A DNA stretch of 64,000 nucleotides from the NCBI GenBank assembly GCA_949358305.1, contig OX442320.1, positions 2,606,501-2,670,500 on the forward strand. The letters run 5' to 3'. Under the pieces are notes generated by a model. The model saw only the letters and a list, made by a program, of their open reading frames with translations, ran no database searches and was not told the DNA's origin. Shown here piece after piece: positions 34,794 through 46,145 of the stretch. The position numbers were made by a program, and so were the translations under genes. The first letter of the stretch is position 1. The number at the start of each line of letters is the position of its first letter. This DNA comes from Strigamia acuminata. Lineage: Eukaryota > Arthropoda > Chilopoda > Geophilomorpha > Linotaeniidae.

Positions 34794-35372
34794 GACGAAC
34801 AACAGAACATCCAGTAAAGTCCCGTTAAAGTCGAACAAAGGCAACATTTCCCAAATTAACACGTTTTTGTAACCAGGTTAGTAAAAATTAAAACGGTACA
34901 TTCAGAAGGAATTTATGAGAATTCAAATTTTCTCTTTCTAAAGGAGAAAATGAAAACACCCGCATCCAACCACGCGGCCGGCTGAAATCTATGGTGCTAA
35001 GTTAATCGCAACAATTTGGAAAAGTAAATATTTTGAAAATTCGATCCAAGCAAAATTTTTACAAAATTGTCAAACAAATTGTTTAGAAAATATTTTAGAC
35101 TTTCACAAATGAAAAAAATGTAAATTCTGCAGTGGATTTTTAGGCTTATTAATGTTTGATTTTAGGCCGAGGCTATTTCCACCGATTTCCGTATCGATGG
35201 AAATCGATGGAAATAGACGTACGAAGGGGTTATATTTTCCACCAATTTCGGTTGAAACGATCACAGAAATCGTTGTAAATAGACGTATAGGATATTTTCA
35301 CCGGTTTTGGTTTAAATGGTCACCGATTCCTACTAAAATCATTGTTCATTATTCCAGAAGAAAATATATTCT

Positions 35373-35722
35373 TCGTTTTTTTATTTTAATGAAAAAAAAA
35401 TCTGATTTGGTTTACTAAATGATTAATTGAAAACAAATATTTAAAATTTAAAATTAGCAAAATAAGTGTATATTTTGTTTTTGTTTTTCTTTTTAAATTA
35501 AATTTGAGTACCGGTATGGAATATAAAAAAATAAAATAATAAAATATATTAACTGATTCCTTTTTTATATTCCATACTCAAATGTAATAATAATAAATAA
35601 ATAAAACTATACTCTTGTTTTGTTAATTTTAAATTTTAAATGTTTTTTATTTTGTTTTAAATTAATCACGTACTATACCAAATCAGATTTTTTTTCATTA
35701 AAAACAAATATGAATTTTTCTT
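35373..35722. mobile_element. Foldback element (large hairpin)
   Basis: The left arm from AATGAAAAAAAAATCTGATT (35389) and the right arm ending AATCAGATTTTTTTTCATT (35700) are inverted copies. Arms of about 130-150 bp contain matching blocks: TTTAAAATTTAAAATTA with TAATTTTAAATTTTAAA, and ATGGAATATAAAAAA with TTTTTTATATTCCAT. The loop near 35540-35560 is short, so the whole unit can fold into one long hairpin. No coding capacity. Confidence 0.85.
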
Positions 35723-35833
35723 ATTATTGAAATTCTTTTTGATAATTGCAGATTCATTACTGACACCTCCAAGGAATCACAATAAGTCACGTGCGAGTGT
35801 GAAGTAGTGGTGAAGCGCAGAAAAAATAACAAA

Positions 35834-36943
35834 ATGGTTAAACCCAGTACGCAGGAATTCAATTGCAACTTATGTGATTACAAAACTACAAAAGTCGATT
35901 GTTTAAAAAATCATATGTTAGATCACACCGGAGAAAGACCCTTCACCTGCAATTTATGTTCTTACTCGTGCAAACGAAATGACCATTTAAAAAGACATTT
36001 ATCAAGCATTCATTCTGATGAGAAACCATTCAAATGTCATCTGTGTCCTTATTCTTGTAAGCAAAGCGCGGACTTGCAAAGACATTTAGGAATTCACTCG
36101 GAAGATAAACCATTCAAATGCCATCTGTGTTCTTATTCTTGTAAGGCCAATGCTGACTTGAAAAGACATCTCTTAAAGCATACCGATGAGAAGCCGTTCA
36201 AGTGCAAGTTTTGTTCTTATTCCTGCAGGCATAGAGCGAGCTTAACGGTACACGAAAGAATTCACACGGGCGAAAAACCGTACAAGTGCCAGTTGTGTTC
36301 GATTTCATTCGAATGTTCGACTTATTTAAAAAGGCATCTGATGACCCATACCGGAGAAAAACCATTTGAATGTCATTTGTGTTCTTTCACCTGCAAACAG
36401 AACTATGGTTTAAAAATTCACTTAAAGACTCATTCGGAAGAAAAAGCATTCAAATGTCACTTGTGTTCCTATTCGGCTCGTGAGAAATCATCTTTGAAAA
36501 AACATCTGCTTTGCCATTCCGAGGAAAAACCATTGAAATGCCACCTGTGTTCAAATGCGTATCGACAAAGCGCCGACTTGAAAGTACATGTTGCAAGTCA
36601 CACGGGAGAAAAAAGATTCACGTGTCATTTGTGTTCTTATTCGTCTAATCGCCCAGAATCCTTGAAAGTTCATTTAATAACCCATTCTACGGAAAGACCG
36701 TTCGAATGCCATTTGTGTTCTCACACTTCGAAAACGGATTCCTGTTTGAAAAAACACTTAAGAACACATTCAGCTGAAAAACCATTCAAGTGTCATAAAT
36801 GTTCTTTTTCTTGTAAGGGAAGTGCGTCTTTGAAGAGACATTTAAGAATTCATTCTGGAGAAAAGCCATTCAGGTGTCATTTATGCTCTTATGCAACTGG
36901 AAACAGTAGTCATTTGAAAAGACACTCAACAATACACAAATGA
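35834..36943 (+). CDS. C2H2 zinc-finger protein with 13 fingers (gene 2)
   Basis: Single coding exon of 369 residues. The upstream in-frame GTG at 35807 is not used here because the ATG at 35834 is the first. Thirteen C2H2 fingers fill the protein, starting with CNLCDYKTTKVDCLKNHMLDH, which matches finger 1 of gene 1 closely. Finger types and linkers (EKPFKCHLCSYSC) are the same as in gene 1, and the promoter and 5' UTR intron are duplicated too. The pair therefore arose by whole-gene tandem duplication followed by gain or loss of fingers. A nuclear DNA-binding role is inferred from the fold only. Confidence 0.95.
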   Translation: MVKPSTQEFNCNLCDYKTTKVDCLKNHMLDHTGERPFTCNLCSYSCKRNDHLKRHLSSIHSDEKPFKCHLCPYSCKQSADLQRHLGIHSEDKPFKCHLCSYSCKANADLKRHLLKHTDEKPFKCKFCSYSCRHRASLTVHERIHTGEKPYKCQLCSISFECSTYLKRHLMTHTGEKPFECHLCSFTCKQNYGLKIHLKTHSEEKAFKCHLCSYSAREKSSLKKHLLCHSEEKPLKCHLCSNAYRQSADLKVHVASHTGEKRFTCHLCSYSSNRPESLKVHLITHSTERPFECHLCSHTSKTDSCLKKHLRTHSAEKPFKCHKCSFSCKGSASLKRHLRIHSGEKPFRCHLCSYATGNSSHLKRHSTIHK

Positions 36944-37100
36944 GAAGCATTTGAAATGTCGTATACTTTATACGATCGCTTTTTGCTTTATTTTTGTATT
37001 CAGGTTTTATTTCCATATTTTCCAATTCATTCTGTTGCAAATAAACGATACTATTTTGTGGTGCCGATGTATTTGTCATTAAGTTTTGCGAATAAATAAA

Positions 37101-37190
37101 CAGGGCTGGACTGTAAACAAATTTAGTACTTGGAAGTTTGGATGGGGCCAGGCTGGTGAAATGGAAAAAAAATTCCAGTATCCTGCTCTG
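37101..37190. mobile_element. hAT-type MITE, copy 1
   Basis: Begins CAGGGCTGGACTG and ends CAGTATCCTGCTCTG, an imperfect inverted pair. It is flanked by TAAATAAA (37093-37100) and TAAATAAG (37191-37198), an 8-bp target-site duplication with one mismatch. It shares its ends and the ACAAATTTA stretch with the element at 56898. Confidence 0.75.
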
Positions 37191-37355
37191 TAAATAAGCC
37201 GCATTAAATTTTTGTCCCACTTTTTGGCCACACGTCACGAACTGGTCTGAAGTCCTAATAACTTTTTTTATAATTAAAATTTTTTATTTTGTAAAAAATT
37301 CACGACCAAACAGAACAGAAATTGATACATTTTACTTACAATTCCGAGGATCAAT

Positions 37356-37425
37356 AATTCTGACCCAACATCCAACAATCAAACGTCTAATCATATCTAA
37401 TGATACATTCACTTGGGTCAGAATT
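37356..37425. repeat. 13-bp perfect inverted repeat
   Basis: AATTCTGACCCAA (37356-37368) and TTGGGTCAGAATT (37413-37425) are exact inverted copies around a 44-base loop. It may be the remnant of a small element. Nothing else identifies it. Confidence 0.7.
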
Positions 37426-37885
37426 GACCCTCACTTTTGATAGTAAAATCCGTGAGCGGCCAGAAGTTTTGGTCGACATAGTACACATAGTTCCGCTTAC
37501 CACACATGGAAACTTTCTGGAAGTGATGGTGAACGGAAAAATTCAATTATTTCCGTGCACGAACAAATTCCGAGTACCCAGAAAGCATTGTGGTAATGCG
37601 ATCGATCGTGATCGGTCGTACATAAGACGGAGGTGGATACTGAAAGACAGATAATACTAAAAATGTTTGATTAATTTATTTTATAATTTATTATTAATTT
37701 TTAATTAAAAAATACTGTAATCCATTTATTTTGCACAATCAAACTACAATATTTTGTAAAAGTGGTCGCCATTTGGAATTACAACACATCCACGGATAGT
37801 GTGTACCAAACAATTTCCGCAAACGGAATGACACAGCCAAACCCACAGGTGGAATCATTTAGTTTGCAGCATGACAACCATAAAA

Positions 37886-38102
37886 TTCAGACTCTGAATA
37901 GAGTCGAAACTCTTTACAACGAATCGCAAGGGATCCAAAAAATCGATTCGTTATAACGAGAATTCGTTGTATCAAAATTTTTTTTATATGCTGTTCTATG
38001 GCCATCCAACCAAACCAGCCATTTTTAGGTATTCGTTATATATCGATAATTCGTTATATCGTGAGTCGTTATAAAGAGTTTCGACTGTATTCAGAGTCTG
38101 AA
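37886..38102. mobile_element. Pogo/Tigger-like MITE, copy C, with extended inverted arms
   Basis: The core is 37901-38087, flanked by TA at 37899-37900 and 38088-38089. Its ends, GAGTCGAAACTCTTTACAACGA and the complement of CGTTATAAAGAGTTTCGACTG, are inverted. The pairing continues outward across the TA: TTCAGACTCTGAA on the left and TTCAGAGTCTGAA on the right. Shares CGCAAGGGATC and CTATGGCCAT with the other copies. Confidence 0.82.
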
Positions 38103-38409
38103 AGTGTTATGTATACTTTCCTTAAATCTCCTAGGTCTTCTTTACAAAATAGTTGAAGAAAAATTTAAAAATATTTATTTTAAAAAATGTTATTAAAAAA
38201 TGTTTGTGTGTTTCCATGTCACACTTAAGCAATTCAATTGGCTTTCTCCAATCACCAGATCGTGAAAACCAATCGAAACATCTGGAAAACCCTCCATGCT
38301 GTAAGGTAGGCTTGACTGCAACGTTCGAACAATATACAAGCATTTGCTTTTCACTGTTTATCTGTCTGTGCATTGATGAAACCTTTTATCAACACTGGAT
38401 AGGGCAAAA

Positions 38410-39040
38410 TTACCAAAAGAACATTAAGTGTTTAGGAAAACCACCAATAGATGGTAGAAGAAAGAAACTAGCCGTTTTTGGCTGAAAATGCCATTTTAAC
38501 ATTTTTTGTCTGAAAAACGGTGTCCCAACACCAAAAATGACTCTTTTTGGGGGGAAGGGAAAAAAAACTTTCTCAATATTTGGCTCAGGGTGCGGTGTAG
38601 TCTGGCACGGCAGGCCATGCTGAGAAATGTCGTCGAAATGCTTGAAAATGTTGTGAAGGTGTCTTTTCTGAGTATTCATTGCAGAAACGGATGTCTGGGC
38701 CTTTTTCACAGCCATTTTCTTGGGACCTAATTAAATAAAAATGTCCAATTTTTTTTTTTTTTAAATTCAGCATAAATTTTTGTTTTTAAATTCTGGGGCA
38801 CTTCTCCTTCAAGAACTGCAAGGCTCCCCTGCAGGAAATCTTTCGGGTTTTCCAAAGCCTTAATTCGGCCCTGACTAAGATCTAGCTTGTTGGCATCCAC
38901 TACGTACATCCGGGTGTACACCAAAGGACAAAAAACTTTCCTTCAGTACAGCTGCTTTAAGTTTTTGACCACAAAGGCCAAAAACATTGTTCTCAACCGT
39001 TTTGCCATCCAAATGTAATGAAGGAAATTTTTTATCTGAA
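38410..39040 (-). other. Unassigned minus-strand reading fragments
   Basis: On the minus strand, short frames read like degraded coding sequence: one around 38727-38924 (VVDANKLDLSQGRIKALENP) and one upstream of it around 38935-39030 (LHLDGKTVENNVFGLCGQKL). They are in different frames with no clear splice sites. They could be exons of an unknown gene or the relic of a transposase. I cannot assign a function. Confidence 0.25.
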
Positions 39041-39736
39041 AAAAAAAAAAAGCCATAGTAGCAGATTTTCTGTCTATTTTTCCGCTTAATAAACAGAAAA
39101 TGTGATTTATCTTGTGAATCGTTGAAATGGTTGAGAAATTTTAGTTCACTGGTAAGAACCGGTTAGTTTCGTCAATTTTTTTAATTTATTATTTTTTATT
39201 TCCTCAAGTGTGATGGACAATAGTAAGTGTTCTTAATTCTATGGGAATTAAGTATTCGTGCCCTCATAAAGAGCTGTTATGTAATCAAGAAAAGAATTAA
39301 AGTCGTAAATGAAGAATAAAATGATTTTTTATATGGCAATTTCTTAGAAATCCACATAAGGAAAAACTTTGGAGAATAAAATTATATCAATCACAATTGA
39401 TTTATGGCTTATTAATGGCGAAGAAACAAAGTGATGCGTGTCTAGTTGGTGCATTGTGATACCAAATGGGGGCCCATTAACAAATGAAGCCAAAATAAGC
39501 ATAAAATGTGTTTTATGTTCTGAGACACGCCATCTGGTATCAGTTTTTTTCTTCAGATTTTTATTTTTGACCAACTGAAATGGGGCAAGTTTGTTCTTAG
39601 GCGAGTTTTCAGCGTCAACACATAAATTACACTAGTGTGCATATCCGAAATGATTAAAAACAGAAATTGGACGCGAAAAAACAACAAATTTACACAAATA
39701 AACTGAAAATCCAATCATTTCAATGTTTGTTTCAAA

Positions 39737-39802
39737 TTCCAATACAGTTTTGAATACGGGTTTGTAAGTAAACCGGATGTAGTGTTCACAAGTGTACTGG
39801 AA
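39737..39802. mobile_element. Tiny MITE related to the one at 19882
   Basis: TTCCAATACAGTTTTGAATAC (from 39737) pairs imperfectly with GTGTTCACAAGTGTACTGGAA (to 39802). The end sequence matches the element in the F-box gene. It sits about 100 bp before the SVOP start codon, so it may overlap the promoter. Confidence 0.6.
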
Positions 39803-39902
39803 ACCGTGCTATTTTGTTTCCGGTGGGAAGCAACTTTTCACAATCTGCCAGCTGGGCATCGCTGTCACTATAGTAACGGGAATAGAAATTTAAAAATTTG
39901 CT

Positions 39903-42900
39903 ATGATGTCATCGCGATTGTCGAGACTGGTGCGTGATAATAAATACGAAGACCTTGCAGGTGGGAATCGGTTTCGCAATGAAAAGCGAGAATCAGCCAT
40001 CGATGCATTGGCGAATTCATTCGATTTCGAACTGGCCACATCGGACATAGAAATGACATCGACCTCGACCGCTGACATCATGCCCGATGGTAATCCAATT
40101 GGTGACCTCCCCACCCCCAAGTGGCGGTTTTTAGTTAAACATTATTGATGTATTTATTTATTTGTTTGTTTATTTATTTGCAGATACCTACAGCATAGAT
40201 GAAGCAGTGAACAAAATGGGGTTTGGTAAATTCCAAATCAAGCTTTCTTTAGCAACAGGATTTTGCTGGATGGCTGATTCAATGGAGATGATGATATTGA
40301 GCATCTTACCATCTGCTCTGCAGTGTTCGTGGGGCATTAGTCATTGGCAGGGAGCCTTTATTACTACAGTAAAGTCAACTAAGTTTATTGATGTTGATAA
40401 TAAATGTGCTAGAGTTTTAAAAAGATTCTTTAGGTCTAAAAAATGAATTTTTTAGGTCTAAAAATGAATCTTTTAGGTCTAAAAATAATGAATCTTTTAG
40501 GTCTAAAAGTAATGAATTTTTTAAGTCTAAAAATGAATTTTTTAGGTCTAAAATGAATTTTTTAGGTCTAGAAAGGAATTTTTTAAGTCTAAAAATGAAT
40601 TTTTTAGGTCTAAAATGAATTTTTTAGGTCTAAGAAATTAATTTTTTAGGTCTAAAAATGAATCTTTTAGGTCTAAAAATGAATTTTTTAAGTCTAAAAA
40701 TGAATTTTTTAGGTCTAGAAATGAATTTTTTAGGTTTAAAAATGAATTTTTTGGTGCAACAATCAATTTTTTGGTGCAACAATCAATTTTTTGGTGCAAC
40801 AATCAATTTTTTGGTGCAAGAATCAATTTTTTGGGGTAAAAATCAATTTTTTGGTGTAACAATCAATTTTTTGGTCTAAAATTGAATTTTTTTTAACTTT
40901 TTTCATTTCACTTCAAATTATAACATTGAATTATATTTTTTAACATTATTAAATAATATATAGATTTTGTTTTAAAAAAGGAAATGTTGATATGATGCCA
41001 ACAATATTTCTTACTTTCCTGTTTGTCACTCTTCAAGCAAGGAAAGCTAAATCTGAAATAAAATTTTACAACTGAAGAATAATATTTCTTTCACTTTTAT
41101 GTGAAAAAAATTTAATTTTATATGCAAATATAAAAATTATTTTACAAAAAGGCACTTTTACGTTTAAAAAAAAATGTAAACAACTAATTATGCATTTATT
41201 TCAGGCTTGTCTTTTGCCATTTCATACCACTTATCATATTTCTTCTTTATGCAGGTCGTTTTTCTAGGAATGATGATCAGTTCCACATTTTGGGGATTCG
41301 TAAGCGACAGTTACGGAAGAAAAAAAGTATAAATCAATCCCACACTCCCCAGTAGCACGTATGATCGATTTAACATCGCATCGATGCAGATACGATATTA
41401 AACACCGACCTATTTATATGCGATGTTTAATCGTTCATTGTGTTACTTGTGTACTTGTATATACAGTCTGTGCCAAATTGACAAATCCCAGTCTGCATGC
41501 ACAAAAATCATCATACATGATCTAGTGCTGAATTTGGCATCAAGATGGCGCAGACCGTAACTTTGGCCGTCATTTTAACATGTATTTACCTAGGCATTAA
41601 TTCTGTCCGCCTGCATTCTCGCCTATTACGGCGTCATGAGTGCATTTTCGCCAAACTTCCTATGGGTTCTAATCCTTCGCGGCTTGGTCGGATTCGGAGT
41701 CGGCTGTGTCCCGCAAGCGTAAGTTAACGAGCAACTCTTCTCCATAAGCCAAGTTTAATGTTTTGCAAAAACAGTGTGACGCTGTACGCCGAATTTCTAC
41801 CTGTCAATCAACGGGCAATAAGCATAGTGCTATTGGAGGTTAGTAATTGTGAATTAAAGAAATATCTGGCGATAAAATGTTATTTTTTTTAGTGTTTCTG
41901 GGCCCTGGGAGCGTGTTTCGAGGTGGTTCTGGCGCTTTTCGTGATGCCGGTTTACGGATGGCGGTGGCTGTTAGGCCTGTCGTCTCTGCCACTCGTTGTT
42001 TTCATTATAGTGTCGATCGTGAGTCAGTGTTTGAATTTGGGACGTTGATGACTAATTTGTTTAGCTTGCGGATGCACTAACACTCGGTGTGCGGCTTGTC
42101 TGTGGGGCGGAGACTATCGGTAGGGTTTTTCTGTTTTCCGAATAAATGCGCGACGTTGAGTGGATTTGAATTGCAGTGGCTGCCTGAGAGCGCGCGGTTT
42201 GACGCCACGGTGGGAAATGCGGACGGCGCGGTGAAGACTTTGAAGAGGATTTCGCGGGATAATAATAAGGCGTTGCCGCAAGGCCGATTGGTTGTCGATG
42301 ATTTTCATGTATGGCGTTTGGTTTGCGCGGTTTTGTTCGGATGTGTCTAATGGAATGTGTGTTTCAGACTGCTCGAAGAGGTAATTTACTAGATCTGTTT
42401 ATTCCTGAATTAAGACTGACAACTTTATTGCTCTGGTTTATTTGGTAAGATTTAATTGTTGATACTCCAGGAAATACCGTATTTTTTCGATTAAGGGTCG
42501 ACCTCGTTTTGTAGCCGTTTATAAGATTTACTACTGTGAGATTTAGCCAGATTTGAGCAAGATGCTGCGAGATATCAAGAAATTTGTTACGTGATACCGT
42601 GAGCTCTGCAAGAAAATTTAAGATTTTTTCGAGGTTGGCAAGAAAATTTAATATTTTTGCGAGATTTGCATGAAAATGTAATATTTTTGCAAGATTTGCA
42701 AGGAAATATAATAATTTTGCGAGATTTGCATGAAAATTTACAAAATTTAGCTGCAAATTTCCTAAAATAAAACTCGTTTTAAATTTTCTTGCAGAGACTA
42801 GCTCCAAATTTCATTAAAATTTTATGGGTTTCGGGGTGACCCAAAACAGCTTTGGACACAATAATTCATTTTTGACGGCCAAAAGTTGCAAAAATGCATT

Positions 42901-44348
42901 TACAAAACCCAAAATGCACATTAAGCTGTAAAGAAATTAGTGTTTTATTAAAAAGAAATTGAAATGACAATTAAAATACACTAATCTTTCCATAGTCTAT
43001 TTAATTGTCATTTAAATGAAATAGAAGTTTTAAATACGGTAAAAACTCTTCCAATTTTTCTTCCAGGGCGGTTTGCGCATTCTGCTACTACGGCGTCGTG
43101 CTGATGACAACGGAGCTCTTTCGAACGCCGAGATCATGCGGCGGTAAAACTGAAAACACCACAAGCCGAGAGAGACCACGGCCTAAATGTTCTTGTCAAA
43201 CTTTCAGCCGTAACAGGAGGCGAGGAATCCTCCTGTCGTGCTGGTTGCGTCAGCTTACAAACGAAAGACTACGTCGACTTACTGTGGATAACTATCGCTG
43301 AATTTCCTGGAATATTCATAACCATCCTCGTCATAGAGTGTATTGGCAGAAAGAAAACGATGCAGGGCGAATTAGTATGCTTCAGCATATTTGTTTTTCT
43401 TCTTTGTATTTGCTCGCTTAGGTAAGTACGGTCGCATTAAAATAACTGCATCTTCACTGCATGCTGGCAATTGAAATTGTGAATAATTTCGTATTTTCTA
43501 GTCGGAATTGGGTGACCGTCGTTTTGTTCGCAGCGCGTGGAATTATCAGCGGAGTTTTCCAGACGGCGTACGTCTACACACCGGAGGTACCGATCAAGCA
43601 CAGCCGCATTATACCCCGTCCGCACTACACAGGCTAGACGGAACTAGCATAGCTTAAGTTTTTGAGCCAGACCGTTCGCACTAGCACTGTATTTGAGGCT
43701 ATTCCAGACACTACTTAGCAATAAATTCATGAATAGTTAATGCAAAAAAATGGCGGACAAACAAGTCGCAATGTTGTTGTCCACACATTTTTAAAAGGAC
43801 ATGATTAATTTTCAAATCAGACTAGATTGTTACAATCTGGTTGTCTACTGACATGGTAGCCATGTTGTTTTGACTAGCGATGGCAATGCATTGTGGGTAG
43901 CATACAATACAACTATAAAAGACAAAAAAAATTAGCTTATCCAGTTTCCAAAACAAGATAATTTTATCTAATTTTAAAACTGATAAGCTAGCTGTGTTCG
44001 CACTACATTTATACAACTAGTTTTAAAGAGTTAAGCTAGCGAATAAACAGATTTGTTTGAATAGATTTATCCGACGACGTTGCGGTCCATCGGGATTGGA
44101 ACTTGCAGCGGTATGGCCAGAATCGGCGCTATGGTTACGCCGGTTGTCGCTCAAGTAAGCCTACCTGTCTTTGTTTTGTGCTGGAAATGAGTGTTGTGTA
44201 ATTGCAGGTGCTGCTGCAGCAATCTGTTGAAATAACCGTTGGGATTTACGGTGGAATGGGACTTCTAGCGGCCGTAGCGGCTTTCTTTCTTCCGATAGAA
44301 ACCAAAGGAAGACAAATGAAGGATTCACATGTTTCCGTTGACAGATAG
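39903..44348 (+). CDS. SVOP: Synaptic vesicle 2-related protein (SVOP-like MFS transporter)
   Basis: Thirteen exons with agreeing phases give 524 residues: 39903-40089, 40184-40368, 41255-41326, 41594-41718, 41775-41838, 41893-42018, 42177-42308, 42368-42444, 43067-43143, 43208-43421, 43502-43586, 44065-44154 and 44208-44348. Conserved SVOP stretches are [35 protein letters not shown], the MFS signature [64 protein letters not shown] and [20 protein letters not shown]. It ends PIETKGRQ. The family has twelve membrane spans and is related to SV2 and organic ion transporters. The substrate is unknown; in vertebrates the protein is on synaptic vesicles. A second ATG follows at 39906. Introns 2, 3 and 11 hold repeats. 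Confidence 0.95.
40430..40890. repeat. 21-bp minisatellite in SVOP intron 2
   Basis: About 20 diverged copies of TTTTTTAGGTCTAAAAATGAA run from 40430 to about 40750. They pass into a related unit, TTTTTTGGTGCAACAATCAA, until 40890. Because 21 is divisible by three, an open frame with a seven-residue repeat crosses it. It lies wholly inside an intron. Confidence 0.92.
41462..41559. mobile_element. 98-bp MITE in SVOP intron 3
   Basis: TACAGTCTGTGCCA at the left and TGGCGCAGACCGTA at the right form an inverted pair (12 of 14). A second inner pair is TGCCAAATT/AATTTGGCA. The ends include TA, consistent with a TA target site. No coding capacity. Confidence 0.65.
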
Positions 44349-45745
44349 GATTGGTTGGATGTTGAAACTGCTTAAGAATATACTGAGGTATTCCCAGGGC
44401 TTCTGCAACTGTTGACACAGCTGGAAATGCAGTTATTTATATACAGATCACAACAAGTGTAGATGATTATATTTTTTGATAAAGAATACATTTTTTTTTT
44501 AAATTTTGATGTTTATTTGTCGTACACATTTCTAATGGAGGAAGAAGTCTGTCGCTTGAAGCCTAATGTTTGAAGAAATTGTGACTACGTAGTCACAATT
44601 TTAACTTCTCACAGGCCTGTTGTAGTCTAAAATGTAAATCTACGTAAACAAAAATTGGGACTTCTACAGAATTACATTCCAAGTTTTTAGTTTTAGCAGT
44701 TTTTGCAGTTTTCAGTTCTTGTTACTTTGCACTTTTTGCAGTTTTTGCAATTCTTGGATTTTGGGCTGTTTTTGCAATTCTTGGATTTTGTGCTGTTTTT
44801 GCAATTCTTGCTCTTGCAGTTCTAGTAATTTTTGCGGTTTCTGTAGTTTTTGGAGTTTTTGCAGATTTTGCAGATTTTGCAGATTTTGCAGTTTTTTCAA
44901 TTTTGGCAGTACTCTTTTTGTTTTTTATTTTTTATTTTTTTTGTTTTAATTTTGTTTTTAATTTCAGAAGTTTTGCTATTTTTTGCAGTTTTTTAATTTC
45001 TACAATTTTTGAACTTTGCTGTTTTTTTGTTGTAATTTTTAAAGCTTTTAAAATTTTTGCAGTTTTGCTATTTTCTTATTTTTTTAATTTTGTAGTTTTT
45101 AAAGTTTGCTTTTGCAGTTTTGCTGTTTTTAAATTCTTTTAATTTTGTAGTTTTTAAAGTTTGCTTTTGCAGTTTTGCTGTTTTTAATTTTTTTTTAAAA
45201 AATCTTTTCTAACATTTGAAGCTTTTGCAGTTTTTGCACTTTAAAAAACAACAATCAAAATTTCTGACCCAAATTTTCAATGACAAAAACTGGTTCCAAT
45301 TTCATTTTTATTTAGCTTGAAATAAATGTGATGCAATTTTACAAGCAAACACATTTCAATATCGCATTGAATCGAGTCTTTAATTTCCAATCAATTGTAA
45401 ACGCTGCTTACTCTTTACTTATTTCCAAACAAGGCAACAAAACTCATAAAAACAAACTTTCCATTTGCACCGATCCCGACTGGTTAGCGATGTTCTCATA
45501 GCAATCCAACGCGTCAAGTTGACTCTAGTCTATTTTTAAAACCTTTAATTACATTTCCAACATGTTTGTTATCCATTACCTTTTTAGAATCAACATAAAG
45601 CGCCCAATCTTTTACCCAATCATCTGAAAATTATAATTCTTTTAATATCCAATTGCAATCGAATTGTAAAATAGATTTATCAATAAACATTCTCGAAAAA
45701 CTTCAAATATTTAATAGAAATGTACAAAAGTCAACAAAAAGTCAT
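44349..45745. other. Spacer between the 3' ends of SVOP and BOLA2, with a T-rich repeat
   Basis: A poly(A) signal region follows SVOP (AATTTTGATG near 44501, AAAGAATACA near 44480). From about 44690 to 45240 the plus strand is almost free of A, with TTTTTGCAGTTTTTGCA-type units at irregular 9-12 bp steps, including a clean GATTTTGCA run at about 44862-44890. No gene is visible. Confidence 0.65.
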
Positions 45746-46145
45746 TCATTTTTCATTCTTCTCTTTAAATTCTTCCCACTGCTTCGGCGTCAACGTCTTT
45801 TGACTCAGGGCATGAATCGTTTTCATTTCCTCGTCCAACGCCGAGTTAACCAATCTAAAATGAAATAAAATTAATTAATTTAAATTTAAATTTTTGTGTT
45901 TTTTTTTTTTATGAACAAACATGGCACCTGTGTCTTTGCAGTAACGACTTCCCTTCAAACTCTTTGGACACCACCAAAACGTTAAATTTCATCCCGCACC
46001 CATCGGAAATGTCCTCGACTTCCTGAAAACAATAAAACCTTGATATAATTCACGTGATTTCCTTTTATTAACGAGTAATTACCACCAAATCGGCATTTAA
46101 TGCGACCAATAATTTGTCTCGAACGAATTTATCCGAGTACACCAT
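45746..46145 (-). CDS. BOLA2: BolA-like protein 2
   Basis: Three exons on the minus strand, 46145-46083, 46022-45928 and 45854-45746, give 88 residues. Conserved features: the N-terminal helix MVYSDKFVRDKLLVAL, CGMKFNVLVVSKEFEGKSLL, the BolA hallmark QRHRLVNSALDEEM, and the C-terminal IHALSQKTLTPKQW. The conserved Cys and the His in QRHR are present, matching the residues that hold a [2Fe-2S] cluster with monothiol glutaredoxin GLRX3 in cytosolic iron trafficking. Length matches human BOLA2 (86). It is transcribed away from PP1, with start codons 371 bp apart. Confidence 0.95.

Larger units (their letters stand above)
34429..35833. other. Spacer and 5' UTR of zinc-finger gene 2
   Basis: Contains the duplicated promoter block, a short tandem around 35170-35300 (GGAAATAGACGTA units) and the foldback element at 35373-35722. 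A pyrimidine-rich acceptor, GATAATTGCAG, near 35750 probably begins the coding exon. No gene is seen. Confidence 0.55.
36944..39902. other. Repeat-rich intergenic region between zinc-finger gene 2 and SVOP
   Basis: About 3 kb with several small mobile elements listed separately. Open frames at 37400-37654 and 38153-38485 carry no domain I recognise. The last 100 bp before 39903 must contain the SVOP promoter. Confidence 0.5.

Noticed and set aside
40658-40879. Repeat ORF in SVOP intron 2 as an alternative exon
   Set aside because: Flanking exons join in phase without it, and SVOP proteins have no such insertion.
43587-44064. A MITE in SVOP intron 11 suggested by two TTCGCACTA words and AAGCTAGC/GCTAGCTT pairs
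   Set aside because: The words are not arranged as clean terminal inverted repeats and no target duplication was found.
44712-44900. A coiled-coil peptide rich in Leu-Gln-Asn/Lys on the minus strand
   Set aside because: It is the translation of a simple T-rich tandem tract with no start context or homology.
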